NCBI GenBank assembly: GCA_963555705.1
Contig: OY743169.1
Location: 46,426,124-46,490,123, forward strand
DNA length: 64,000 nucleotides
Direction: 5' to 3'
Source: Ligustrum vulgare
Lineage: Eukaryota; Streptophyta; Magnoliopsida; Lamiales; Oleaceae
Both the position numbers and the translations under genes were made by a program. The notes beneath the pieces were generated by a model that was not told the DNA's origin, did not search any database, and worked only from the letters and a program-made list of their open reading frames with translations. Shown one piece after another: positions 47,118-57,060 of this stretch (its first letter is position 1; each line of letters begins with the position of its first letter).

Positions 47118-48671
47118 TAAACGGTTTATCTGAAGTTTGTAATTATCAGCAAGTTCAAATGTAGTTTTTTCCCTTTGATTTTTGTGAAGTTTGCACAATG
47201 GATAGCTATTGCAACTTTTTGATGCTTGATATGATCAATTTAATCTATTGTTCCAAAGGCTGTGTTACTTTTTTTTTTTTCTGTTGCCGTTGTCAAGTTT
47301 ATATATCATCTCTAAATCAGAATTTCAATGTGAAGAGTTGTTTTCATTGTTCATATTGTGAAGATTACATAGCACATTACAATTAAAATCTCATGTTTTC
47401 AATTGGGTGCCTCACTGTTCTTCTCAGCACCACATTTTAAACATCAACATTTCATCATAATTGAATAATTCAGTTAATAAAACAATATACAAAGCACTAG
47501 AAGTAGGCCACAATTAGATAATTTCCGAAGGTTGTGATTATTTTTTTTTATTTTTTCTGTTGCTGTAAAATTTAAATATCACCCGTAAATTAGAATTTCA
47601 CTAAGCATCATGTTTTCATTGGGCACCAGCGTGTTCTTTTCATTCAGCAAAATTAGATAATTTAGTTAATGAAACAATATACAAAGTATTGGAAGTACCA
47701 CACAAAATATACAAAGTCATTCCATTACAGGTTTACAACTCTACAAAATTAAATTTCACAACTCCATTACATTCCACTATGCTAAACAAAAAATATTAGA
47801 TCCATTACAACTTCATTTTGTTAAACAAAAATTCATTTATAGCTTCATTTACACTCCATTCCTTTACAACTCCATTAAACTCCCAATATGCAAAAACATC
47901 CAGTCCCCTGTGCATAAAGAGAAGGTCATCCCTGTACGGCCAACCATGATGCAAATGTTGTTGCAGTATCTTGATAGAATCATAGAATGCTTGTCGTTAT
48001 TTTTAGCTACAATATGCTGAGTTCCTATTGTCCAATCCTCCACTCGCTTAGTCAGTTTGCAAAATCCTCAACAAAAGCTCCACTTCCGCTCGCTTATAAT
48101 TAATCAGCCCTCCACCCATTGCACCACCATTCTTAGCATCAATATTCTCAACCATCAAACTCAAAATACAATTCAAGATTCTCTATTTCTTTCATTTTAC
48201 ACCACACCCTTTTCACCTCCTTAAATAAACAAAAAAGAATAATTCAAAAACAACAAAAGTTGAAAGCTGTGGTCTTTATTTTCCTCTCAACAACCGGAGA
48301 AGGCGATGGGGTAGTAAAGAGGGGGAGATGGAGAAAATGTCGTCGGTGGGACAGAAGAGCGGGCCTTTGTAGAAGATGTCAATTGTCGCTGAAAAGAGCG
48401 GGCCTTTGTAGAAGATGTCGCGGTGGGGCAGATTCTGCAGAAGACGGTTGGAGGATTTGTAGGCGGAGATGGAGATTGTTGCTTCGAATCGAGGCAGAAG
48501 ACGGTGGTGGATTTGTAGGCGGAGATGGAGATGTGTGCTTCGAATCAGAGAGGGAGATTTGTTGAAATAGCTTAGTTGAATGTTTAGTTTTTCAAAATAC
48601 CCTTTTTTAGCAAAATGTCTTTATTACCCTTAATGAATTGAGTTATTTTCTTTGCAAAATATATCCCTGAA
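47118..48671 (+). other. MULE 3' region between the solo LTR and the viral insertion
   Basis: The transposase 3' UTR probably continues here. A diverged tandem duplication (about 47,268-47,530 and 47,545-47,705) shares TTTTCTGTTGC, ATATCA, AATTTCA and AACAATATACAAAG. A GC-richer tract at 48,260-48,565 contains a repeated AGAGCGGGCCTTTGTAGAAG (about 48,355 and 48,395). Its 101-residue ORF resembles nothing I know and is probably not a gene. Confidence 0.5.
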
Positions 48672-49082
48672 TTAGTCAGGTTGATTTAATTCAATACTTT
48701 TTATTATATTCATATTCTTTAATCTTTTAAGTTCTTCTAAAAATGCTCTATATTGTGATAATTTCTCAAAAGATTTAGGATGTTCTTTCTTTGTTATATA
48801 TCCTAATGATATTCCATCTGAAACTTCATCTTCTATATATTCCTATTCTTCTATAATTTTATGAACCGTATTTATATTTTTTGCTGTTTCAACATAATTA
48901 AATTCTATTCTATTTAAGATAATATAATCTATATCTTCGTATATTTCTTTTAATTTAGATTGTCCAACAGAATGTATATTTTTAGATTTTTCAGCAATAG
49001 CTAATATAAATGAAATTTCTTTATTATCTAAATATAGTTTATGATCACAGTTATTAGAAGTTGATGTTTGTGAAGAATCCAT
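48672..49082 (-). pseudogene. Pararetrovirus small ORF D
   Basis: Frame from ATG 49082 to TAA 48672-48674 (137 codons), broken by one TAG at 48843-48845. It starts MDSSQTSTSNN and is rich in Ile/Lys/Glu. I do not recognise a family. It is the last viral-like frame before plant sequence resumes, so it also marks one edge of the integrant. Confidence 0.55.
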
Positions 49083-49141
49083 AGATTATTGGGTTGGTAA
49101 ATTATTATACAAAATTTTCTGGTATAAGTTCATTCTTTGAT

Positions 49142-49306
49142 CTAGTAAAATACAATAATCTGCAATATATTTTCGTATTTTTCCAAGAGTTTATTATATT
49201 CTTCAGAAGATATGTTTTCATTTTCCATTTGACGTTTAACATCTTCCATTTTATCTTTTAATTTTTCCAAAAGGTTATCTAGCCCTTCTATTGTATATCC
49301 TGGCAT
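49142..49306 (-). CDS. Pararetrovirus small ORF C', paralogue of ORF C
   Basis: 54 residues starting MPGYTIEGLDNLLEKLKDK. The ATG overlaps the stop of the preceding ORF in a TAATG at 49306-49308. It shares its N-terminus with ORF C (MPGYTIKGLDNLLEKIMEK), so one arose by duplication of the other. It is predicted as a coiled coil from the heptad-like Leu/Ile/Lys/Glu pattern. Function unknown. Confidence 0.6.
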   Translation of the reverse strand: MPGYTIEGLDNLLEKLKDKMEDVKRQMENENISSEEYNKLLEKYENILQIIVFY

Positions 49307-49524
49307 TATATTTGGACTGTGTTTGTCATTATTTTATTTTCTAAATCTATTTTAGTCTCTAATATGTCAGAATAATCTATAATGTATTGATCATGATTTT
49401 CTGAAAGTATATAATATTGTTCAGATGATTCATCCATATCTATTAAATGAGATATAATGTTATCTATTTTTTCCATTATTTTTTCTAACAAATTGTCTAA
49501 TCCTTTAATAGTATAACCAGGCAT
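49306..49524 (-). CDS. Pararetrovirus small ORF C
   Basis: 72 residues from MPGYTIKGLDN. An upstream in-frame ATG at 49572 exists, but the 49524 start is preferred because the paralogue begins at the same residue. Rich in Ile, Glu, Asp and Tyr. Function unknown. It is linked to C' by a stop/start overlap, consistent with re-initiation on a polycistronic RNA. Confidence 0.6.
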   Translation of the reverse strand: MPGYTIKGLDNLLEKIMEKIDNIISHLIDMDESSEQYYILSENHDQYIIDYSDILETKIDLENKIMTNTVQI

Positions 49525-49546
49525 TATAAACACAGAGATAAATAAT

Positions 49547-49981
49547 TTATAAAGTTTCAAGTAATTTTTCAAATTCTATGAGTGTTTGAGAATTGATAAT
49601 AACTATGTCAGCCATGATATCTATACTTGGTTCAAATGGTATATTATATTTTGAAATATTTTTCTTTCTCTTTTCTAATTTATCAATTATATCTTGAATA
49701 TCATGTATCATTATAGATCTTACAGTTCCTCTAGCAAAGTTTTCTATTAAATTTTCTTTAAAATTTTTTAATATCTCTTGTGATGCGTAGAGTTGTTCTT
49801 GGTATCCGATTTTATCAATTTCATTTTCATATTCAATTCCTTTTTTACTTTTAATATACTTTTGAACTTTATATGGACCTCTTTTAGTTCTGGATTTTTT
49901 CATGATATAATTACTGTTATTCATGATATTAAGATTTTCAAAAACTGGTAAAGAAATATTCATCTCTTCCATCACTGTCAT
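49547..49981 (-). CDS. Pararetrovirus ORF B, 144 residues
   Basis: Starts MTVMEEMNISLPVFEN, with a basic patch (KKSRTKRGPYKVQKYIKSKK) near residues 28-47 that could bind nucleic acid, then a helical Lys/Ile-rich C-terminus. It overlaps ORF A by 44 bp. No family is recognised. Confidence 0.55.
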   Translation of the reverse strand: MTVMEEMNISLPVFENLNIMNNSNYIMKKSRTKRGPYKVQKYIKSKKGIEYENEIDKIGYQEQLYASQEILKNFKENLIENFARGTVRSIMIHDIQDIIDKLEKRKKNISKYNIPFEPSIDIMADIVIINSQTLIEFEKLLETL

Positions 49982-50291
49982 AATCTATTACAGGATTATA
50001 ATCATTATCACTACTAAACACATATCCTAAATATAATTCATTATTTATTTCAGTATTATCACTATCAAGCCAAAAATAAATAATCGATTTTGTAATTTCT
50101 AATCCTAATATTCCTTTTAATGTTGGAAAAATAGCTAACAAGCATGGCATATAGACATGGTATAACTTTTTTATTTCATTATTTGGTCTAGTAAACTGTT
50201 TATGCATGAATAAATGTTCAATTATGTTATGATATTCATCATTATAAGGACTGTTTTGATAATTAAATTTAACAATTCTGAATTCTGCCAT
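49938..50291 (-). CDS. Pararetrovirus ORF A, 117 residues, first ORF after the promoter
   Basis: Starts MAEFRIVKFNYQNSPYND and has an acidic C-terminus (DYNPVIDYDSDGRDE). It is the first sizeable frame downstream of the predicted RNA start at about 50,715 on the minus strand. I do not recognise it. Its position in the pregenomic leader region would fit an ORF VII-like accessory protein. Confidence 0.55.
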   Translation of the reverse strand: MAEFRIVKFNYQNSPYNDEYHNIIEHLFMHKQFTRPNNEIKKLYHVYMPCLLAIFPTLKGILGLEITKSIIYFWLDSDNTEINNELYLGYVFSSDNDYNPVIDYDSDGRDEYFFTSF

Positions 50292-50986
50292 GTTAAAAGC
50301 TCTTCTTCCTCCTAATTCCGTAAAGATAGATATATTAAGAATACTAACCTCTTTTCCTGTTCTCAGTACCTTTGTATTTTCCTTCTATTGTTAGTGACCT
50401 TCAGGCTTATAGGTTTCTGCTCCACACCCTCCAATGGCTTCCTGCCTTCACGGGTTATTAGCTAAACCTGGATACCTTCACTGTATAACTCTTTAGATGG
50501 AAAATATTTTAAGACAGAGTGTATGGAGTTTTCTTAATAATATATCTTCTTTTTGGAAATAGGATTTAGAAGACAAGAATTTAGAAACTCATCTTAATAT
50601 GATAAGTAAATTGGGATTTTATTGATAATGTGAAGATTGACAAAGGATTGGTATGAGAATTTTTCAAAGATAGAAGATTTTTGGCTTTCTCACAAACTGA
50701 GTGCTCCAGAGAGTTCTGCCTTTTCTCTAATCAGAAGACTCTTATTTATACAACTTTACGAGGTATTACTATACAACCTCTTACATCATTGCTTATGTAA
50801 TGGATACAATAATTTGAATTTTACAAGGTCCTATAAGGACACACCTGTCCATCTATTCTTTATTACAAGGATACAGCTGTCCCTTTGTTTCTTCACATGG
50901 CTATATTATAGGGACACCTATCCCTCTATTTTCAGTCTTCTCATGGCCCTTACATTGTGCTGTCTTGTTCCATTAAATTAGATTTA
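50292..50986 (-). promoter_or_regulatory. Pararetrovirus intergenic region: promoter, leader start and poly(A) signal
   Basis: Minus-strand TATA box TATAAATAAG at 50750-50741. Transcription would start about 25-30 bp further on. AATAAA at 50623-50618 lies about 95 bp after the expected start. A poly(A) signal just downstream of the start is the caulimovirid arrangement that yields a terminally redundant genome-length RNA when the signal is skipped on the first pass. Confidence 0.65.
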
Positions 50987-52158
50987 TCAATTGGCTTCCA
51001 TCTGTCCATCACTTCTGTTGGTATGTAAATCAGACTTATCAAATGGCTTCCACCTGTCCATCAATTCCTTTGGCATGTGGGGGCAATTCCTAGCTATGCA
51101 CGCCTCTTGAAAAGTGGCAAAACTTCCATGGATTTGATGAGTATCAAATTTATTGATGTATTCTTGCAAGATTGTTGACTTTTCTTTTCCTCCATTAGTG
51201 AGTAAGGTCCATCCATTGTACTGGCATATGCATTTGAATTTTTTCTCATACAGATTTTTGGCAATGTTGTAGAGAACTTTAATTCCCAACACCCTTCGGG
51301 ATCAAACCATGATCTTGTAATGTTTGGTACTGGCTTGGTATTTTTTCCAACTTCAATTTGAAAATTTCGAGCAACATACCCAATCGTGATAATATGTTCA
51401 GCGGGATAATATATCATTCCATCAATTTCAGGATTGATCGAATAAAATTTTAAATATATGGATCTTCCTTGAGCAAATTTTGAAATTTCTCCTTTTAGTA
51501 AATCATCAAATTTTTCGATTTCTTTCAGATCTTTTCCTGGATAGATAAGATCCAAGAATCCATAATCAGCTGCCATTTTTATCATGACGGGATCTCCTCC
51601 CTGAGTAACAATCAATCGTGGGTATACATGGTCTCCAGAAGAAATGTAATAACAATCACATTCTTGAAGTTCATATATAACTTCAACAGTGGTTTTATAT
51701 TCGTTTTCTTTTGGTAAAAAAAGGGAATCATCTTCTTCTTCAGCACGAATTCTGACTACCCTTGTATGTTCATCTTTGGCATTGATTGTGATTTTTCGAG
51801 GACTAGCTTCATTTATAACAACTTTTTTGGGACTTGGTTCATCTCTTTTAATTATTGGTCCACCACTGCTTCCAGAAGATGTACCTGTTTGTATTTTTGA
51901 TATAACCTGTTTGGTATCAGCCTGTTTGGTAATCAACGATTCAAACTGAGATTCAATCTCAATTATGTTATTGCTCAATTCTTTAGTATAATTGTGATGA
52001 AATGTTGAGATTTCCATCAATTGCTTGAAACTTCCTTGGAGAGTTTCTGCAAGTTGTTCAATTCCAAGCTTTATATCTTCAGCTTCCTCCATGAGGAAGT
52101 TCATTCTCTTTTTGGCGTCTATCAGGGATCTTTTAATATTATCCATCTGCAAATTCAA
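50987..52158 (-). pseudogene. Pararetrovirus ORF downstream of RT, possible inclusion-body/transactivator protein
   Basis: The first frame (52158-51094) opens with a coiled-coil-like stretch (MNLQMDNIKRSL...), then a Ser/Gly linker and a globular part with ECDCYYISSGDHVYPR and YYPAEHIITIGYVAR. A better C-terminus is in the overlapping frame ending at 50987 (KCICQYNGWTLLTNGG, SFATFQEACIARN), so there is a frameshift near 51,290. It overlaps the RT ORF by 20 bp. Its position matches the translational transactivator gene of caulimovirids, but I cannot point to a diagnostic motif. Confidence 0.55.
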
Positions 52159-53656
52159 TATTCCTGCTTAAAAAGTCCGCAAGATAATTATTAATACCTT
52201 TAATATGAACTATATCAAAATTATAAAATGCCAAATAGGCTTGCCATCTATGGAGCCTTCTATATTGAGGTTCTGGTGGTAATTTATTTTTTACTAAACC
52301 TGCAACTTGAGAATTATCAGTTTCAACAATGAATTTCTTAGATAATAAAAACAATGAAAACTTCTGTATTCCTCTGATGATTGCTAACAGTTCTTTCTCA
52401 TGAGTAGTATAATTTATTTCTACTTGATTAAACGTTCCACTCGAGTATCTACAAATTTCATTAAGATCTGTTTTTAATATTGCTGCCCAATACTTATCCG
52501 AGGCATCAGTATTAACTTTCAGATTATCTTTTTCATCTGGTAATCTTAATTTTGGCAAATTTTTGCATTCTTCTTTTAGTGATTTGACAATTTCTGTATG
52601 TTCATCATTCCATCTTTTGGTATTTGTTTTCCTGAGTAAAATTTGAATTTTATGTCTCTTTTTTGATAGATTTTCAATAAATCCTTCTGCATAATTTAAA
52701 CATCCTAAAAATTTTTGTATTTGTTCTTTTGATTCTAATTTGTTTGGAAAACTTTCTATCTTTTTAGATATATGCGTTTGTAATTTTATCCCTCTTTTAT
52801 CTATTGATAATCCAAGAAAATCAATTTCTTGTTTTTCTATTATAGCTTTATTTTTTGAAAGAACAATTCCTTCTTTTTTGCATTCATTTATAAATTTAAT
52901 TAAGTGGTTTCTATGTTCTTTTCTATTATTAGAACATATTAATATATCATCGACATAGACAATTAAGAATTCATTGAATTTTCTAAATATGTTATCCATT
53001 CTTCTTTGACATATTTGTGGTGCATTTTTTAAACCAAATGGCAAAATCATCCATTCATACTTTCCTTGGGGCGTACTAAATGCTGTATATTGAATACTAT
53101 CTTCTTCCATTTTTACTTGCCAAAATCCTGATTTGCAATCAAATTTAGAATAATATTGCTTTCCTTTTGCAAAATTTATTAGTACCTCTTTATTTGGTAA
53201 AAAGTATCCATCAAATTTAGTATATTTATTTAACTCTTTATAATTTACCACCATTCTAGCTTTTCCTCTTTTTTGTTCAGAATGTTTCATGACCATAAAA
53301 GCTGGGCTATTATGGGGTCCATTACTGGGTCTGATTAATTTTTGGTTAAGTAATTCTTTTATCTGAGTTTTAAATTCTTGCATATCTTGTATGGTATACA
53401 TCATTAGTCTAACTCTTATAATAACATTTTCTGTTAATTCTATTCTAGCTTTTGGATGATGTGGTTTCCAAAATGATAATGGATTTTCTCCACAAATTTT
53501 TTCTAGTTGATCAATGATTTTTTCCATGTTTATTTGTATGTTCGTTTTCAAGACTTTTTTATACATTATTCTTTTATTTTTTATTTCATTTTGTGTAATT
53601 GGTTTTTTCTCCCATTTATCACCACGCTGTGTTGGCTGAACTCTGTAAGGTCTAAA
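52139..53656 (-). CDS. Pararetrovirus reverse transcriptase-RNase H
   Basis: The replication enzyme that copies pregenomic RNA into DNA. The 475-residue frame (ATG 53566) contains RT motifs KARMVVNYKELNK, KFDCKSGFWQV (first Asp, 143), AFSTPQGKYEWMILPFGL and YVDDIL (204-209). RNase H acidic residues follow at D354 (NTDAS), E392, D417 (ETDNS) and D464 (YLADFLSR). All look intact. The same frame continues upstream to a stop at 53657-53659, which separates it from the protease. The 53566 methionine may therefore not be the natural start. No integrase follows, as expected for a pararetrovirus. Confidence 0.95.
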   Translation of the reverse strand, partial: FRPYRVQPTQRGDKWEKKPITQNEIKNKRIMYKKVLKTNIQINMEKIIDQLEKICGENPLSFWKPHHPKARIELTENVIIRVRLMMYTIQDMQEFKTQIKELLNQKLIRPSNGPHNSPAFMVMKHSEQKRGKARMVVNYKELNKYTKFDGYFLPNKEVLINFAKGKQYYSKFDCKSGFWQVKMEEDSIQYTAFSTPQGKYEWMILPFGLKNAPQICQRRMDNIFRKFNEFLIVYVDDILICSNNRKEHRNHLIKFINECKKEGIVLSKNKAIIEKQEIDFLGLSIDKRGIKLQTHISKKIESFPNKLESKEQIQKFLGCLNYAEGFIENLSKKRHKIQILLRKTNTKRWNDEHTEIVKSLKEECKNLPKLRLPDEKDNLKVNTDASDKYWAAILKTDLNEICRYSSGTFNQVEINYTTHEKELLAIIRGIQKFSLFLLSKKFIVETDNSQVAGLVKNKLPPEPQYRRLHRWQAYLAFYNFDIVHIKGINNYLADFLSRNIEFADG

Positions 53657-53659
53657 TTA

Positions 53660-53986
53660 TCTTGGTATTTTTAGTAAATGTGCACAAGGTGTTTGTAACA
53701 TTATCATGTAATTATTTTGTTTATAATATTGAAATTGTTGTATAAAGTCATTTTCTAGTAATATATCACATTCTAATGTGTTATAATTATATACTTTATT
53801 TACAACTATTTGTTTACTCCCAAGTATTATATCAATTTTATCAGCACTATTAATTATATTAGTACTTTCTCCTGTTACTCCTGTAATTTTTATCTTTCCA
53901 TTAGTATTCCATGATTTTATTAAGAAACTTTTGAATATTGTTATATCACTTCCCGTGTCAATTAATGCACAGGTTGTTATATTGTT
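53660..53986 (-). pseudogene. Pararetrovirus retropepsin 2 (next to RT)
   Basis: The frame contains ALIDTGSDITIF (active site codons at 53959-53945) and, later, CDILLENDFIQQF, the usual C-terminal landmark of caulimovirid proteases just before RT. It is bounded by stops at 53987-53989 and 53657-53659, the latter in the frame of RT. It would release capsid and RT from the polyprotein. Confidence 0.8.
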
Positions 53987-54042
53987 TCAACAATTGTAAC
54001 TTGTATATAAACGGCTAATGAAAAACTTATTTGGTTATTCAC

Positions 54043-54560
54043 TTATTCAGCTTTTCTGCATAGTATATTTTGATCATTATGAGTTATATATAATCCTTCA
54101 CGTTTTATATTATAATCTTCTAATCCATCTAGAAAGCTCATTCCTAATAATACATGAGGATTTACCATACTACTATCTACATGACATGGTACTAGGAGAT
54201 TTATTCCTCCTATTTTTATTGGTACTTTTACTTCAAGTTCAGTCATATGTACTTGTCCATCAAAATTTATATATCTATATGGATCAGTTCTAAGAGATAT
54301 TAGTCCTTTATTTCTATTTGAAGCTATATGACATTCACTAGCTCCTGTGTCAATTAATATATTTGATCCTTTTATATATTCTATTCCATTAAAATATTCA
54401 CCTTCTATTTTCATATTTCCAGCATTTCTATTAAGTTTTATTTCTTTTGTATTACTAATTTCTCCTAATTGTTTTCTATTAGGTAAACTTGTTGATCTCC
54501 TAATTAATCTGCCATCTTCAAATGTTATGTTATTATTAGGGTATTCTTCTTCTCGTAACT
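54043..54560 (-). pseudogene. Pararetrovirus retropepsin-like domain 1 (next to movement protein)
   Basis: The frame has NILIDTGASECHIAS (active site DTGAS at 54351-54337) and the distal NPHVLLGMSFLDGL, together a recognisable aspartic-protease fold signature. The preceding codons (up to about 54,560) run on from the movement protein in a shifted frame. It lies less than 60 bp from a second DTG domain (53660-53986). A movement-protein-linked protease or a dimeric two-domain protease are possibilities. Confidence 0.75.
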
Positions 54561-55271
54561 CTATGATTTCTGGTTTATTTTTGTTATAGTAAGTTCATAG
54601 TTTCTTGGAACTAAACTTATTTGTTTATCTGGTTCTACAGCTTTACCAAAATCTTTACATTCTTTATGAATTTCAATATATGGTTTTTTAGAATAAATAT
54701 TTCCATAATTAGAATTAGTAAATGTGTATAATGCCCTGTATTCTATAGTCATAATTTTATCTCCTGGTTCCATTATATCATCTTTATGTAATTTGAAATG
54801 TAGTCCTAAAACTTCATTAAAATTTCTATCTTTTAATGGTATACAATATTTTGGGTAACATGTAAATATTAGTTTCTTATATGCTAGATTTCCTTCTACT
54901 GTTCCTAAATGACTGTCTTTTAAATTTATAATTCTTCCATCATGTAAACTTACAGTCAAAGGCGAATCTAATCCTTCTCTAAATAGGGATTTAAACATTA
55001 TTTGGATACCTGCTAAGTAAACATATTGAATCTTTTCACTCTGTTTTCTATTGATCTTTGTTAATAATTTTGCAACTGTATTTTTTGTTAAAAGATTTAA
55101 TTTGTGTGTTCCTTGAGTGGTTCTAACATCTATTGCTCTTTCAATTTTATAATATTCATTTATTGCTACTTTTTCTCTTTTCCATATTCTGTCTAATATT
55201 TCCCATTTTCCTATTTTCAAATCTAAAGATAATTTTTGTATCTTCCTGAACTTATTATTATCAAAAGTCAC
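54561..55271 (-). pseudogene. Pararetrovirus movement protein (30K superfamily)
   Basis: 236 residues containing the 30K core: YVYLAGIQIMFKSLF, PLTVSLHDGRI, GTVEGNLAYKKLIFTCYPKY and EVLGLHFKL. This type of protein builds plasmodesmal tubules for cell-to-cell spread. The first in-frame codon after an upstream stop is GTG, not ATG, so it was probably part of a coat-movement polyprotein that now has a premature TGA near 55,279. Its C-terminus is frameshifted near 54,565 relative to the protease frame. Confidence 0.85.
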
Positions 55272-55989
55272 CTTTAATCAATAACCTTCTATTCCTTCAT
55301 ATTCTTGTTTATCTATATTTTTATTTGCTTCTATTACTTCTATTTCTTTACTCTGATTCTGATTCATTACTTTCTGTAGCGCCCCGAGTTCCGTATACCC
55401 GATTCACTACGTCATTTTCTGTCTAAATTTTTCGAATAATATTTTTGCGGAAGAAATAATTGAAATTCATTTTTGGCAACATTAAATAAACTGTAATGGC
55501 CGATAAAATTGAAAACATTTATGAAACCATTTGAAATAGTAAATCGAACCATTAATATTGTAAAGAAATTGCCAATGTCATAATTTCCCAATAAATGAAC
55601 TTCTCTAAATTATTCGATTGTTTGGAAAATACGGAAACCATTAACGTCAAACTTTCAACCGTTCAACGATTATTGCCACCATCATTCATCGCTCGCCACC
55701 GTCTCCGAAATCTGCAAAACTGTTAAAAAGTAGGGTGAGTATTTCATGGGGGAAATACTCAGTAGACTCATCGCAAATTAATTTAATTTATAAGATGATT
55801 AAACACATAAATCCTGGCTCTTTATAAAACGAGCATTGATAGAGCTTCTTTATAAAACGGCTCTTGATAAAACTCATATAGTGCATTACAGCACGGGACA
55901 TATTTTGCAAATCATAGGCTCTTTGAAAATAGCTCTTTGAAAACAGCTCTTTGAAAACCATATACTTATAAAAACATTTTAATTATGCC

Positions 55990-56420
55990 AAGCATAATTT
56001 CTTTTGAAAGCATAACATAAGATAGGATTGAAATCCTCATAAACATAGGGAGACACAAGAACTTTACCGAACTTAGGTGGCAAGAATTCTTATGCAGTAA
56101 AATCATAATAACAGTAAGTTTTCATCATAACATAGGATAAGATCGAAATCCTCATAAACATAAGAATTTTACCGAACTTAGGTGGCAAGAATTCTTATGC
56201 AGTAAGTATACCAAGCATAATTTTCTGAAATTCATAGGGAACAATTGCATCATAACATAAGATAGGATCGAAATCCTCATAAACATATGCGACAGGAATT
56301 TTACCGAACTTAGGTGGCAAATCCTCATAAACATATGGAAACATAGGAATTTTACCGAACTTTGTGGCAAATCCTCATAAACATAGGAGACACAAGAATG
56401 TTACCGAACTTCGTGGCAAG
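55990..56420. repeat. Tandem repeats in the solo LTR (CCTCATAAACATA unit)
   Basis: About five diverged units contain GAAATCCTCATAAACATA, TTTTACCGAACTTAGGTGGC and AAGAATTCTTATG, with unit length of several tens of bases. Confidence 0.85.
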
Positions 56421-56869
56421 AATTCTTATGTGTAGCGCTACTAAAACTCCGGTCCCCTTAACATATCATAACTTATCATATGGGACCCATAACAATCTTG
56501 GTAGATTGATTTCATAGCAATGATCCAAAAAAATATTTTCGTGAAGCATAGGGTATACTTACTTTTCGTAAAAACATAAAGTATATTTTCTTTTCATAAA
56601 AACATACTTACTCTTCATAAAAACATAAGGTATATTTACCTTTCATAAAAACATACTTACTCTTCTTAAAAATTGACTTTCACAAGTCACATGACATTCA
56701 TATGAAATCATAATTTAAATCAATTAATAAGTGCGAGTCTACCTCAAATCCGACGAGTGCAAAGTTGAGCGGGAATGACTTCAATTTCTTTAAATTCTCC
56801 GTACGCTTCGTCTTAGCCAATAAGTCACTTTATTCTATCGAATATAGTTCAAAATGATAAATTATAATT

Positions 56870-57060
56870 TGAGGACTAAAATTGATGTTTTGAAAGTTGA
56901 GGGACTAAAATGAATACTTTTGAAAGTTCAGGGACTAAAATAGATACTTTGAAAGTGGAGGGATTAAAATGAATACTTTTGATAGTTGATGGACTAAAAT
57001 GAATACTTTTAAAGTTCAGGGACTAAAATGAATACTTTTAAAACTTGGGCTTAAAAATAA
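56870..57060. repeat. Tandem ~30-bp repeats in the solo LTR
   Basis: GGGACTAAAATGAATACTTT and close variants follow one another at least six times. The smaller solo LTR has only faint relatives near 46,030-46,210. Confidence 0.85.

Noticed and set aside
48260..48565. 101-residue Arg/Gly-rich ORF
   Set aside because: A direct repeat creates much of it and no family is recognised. It may be a captured gene fragment in the MULE, but nothing supports that.
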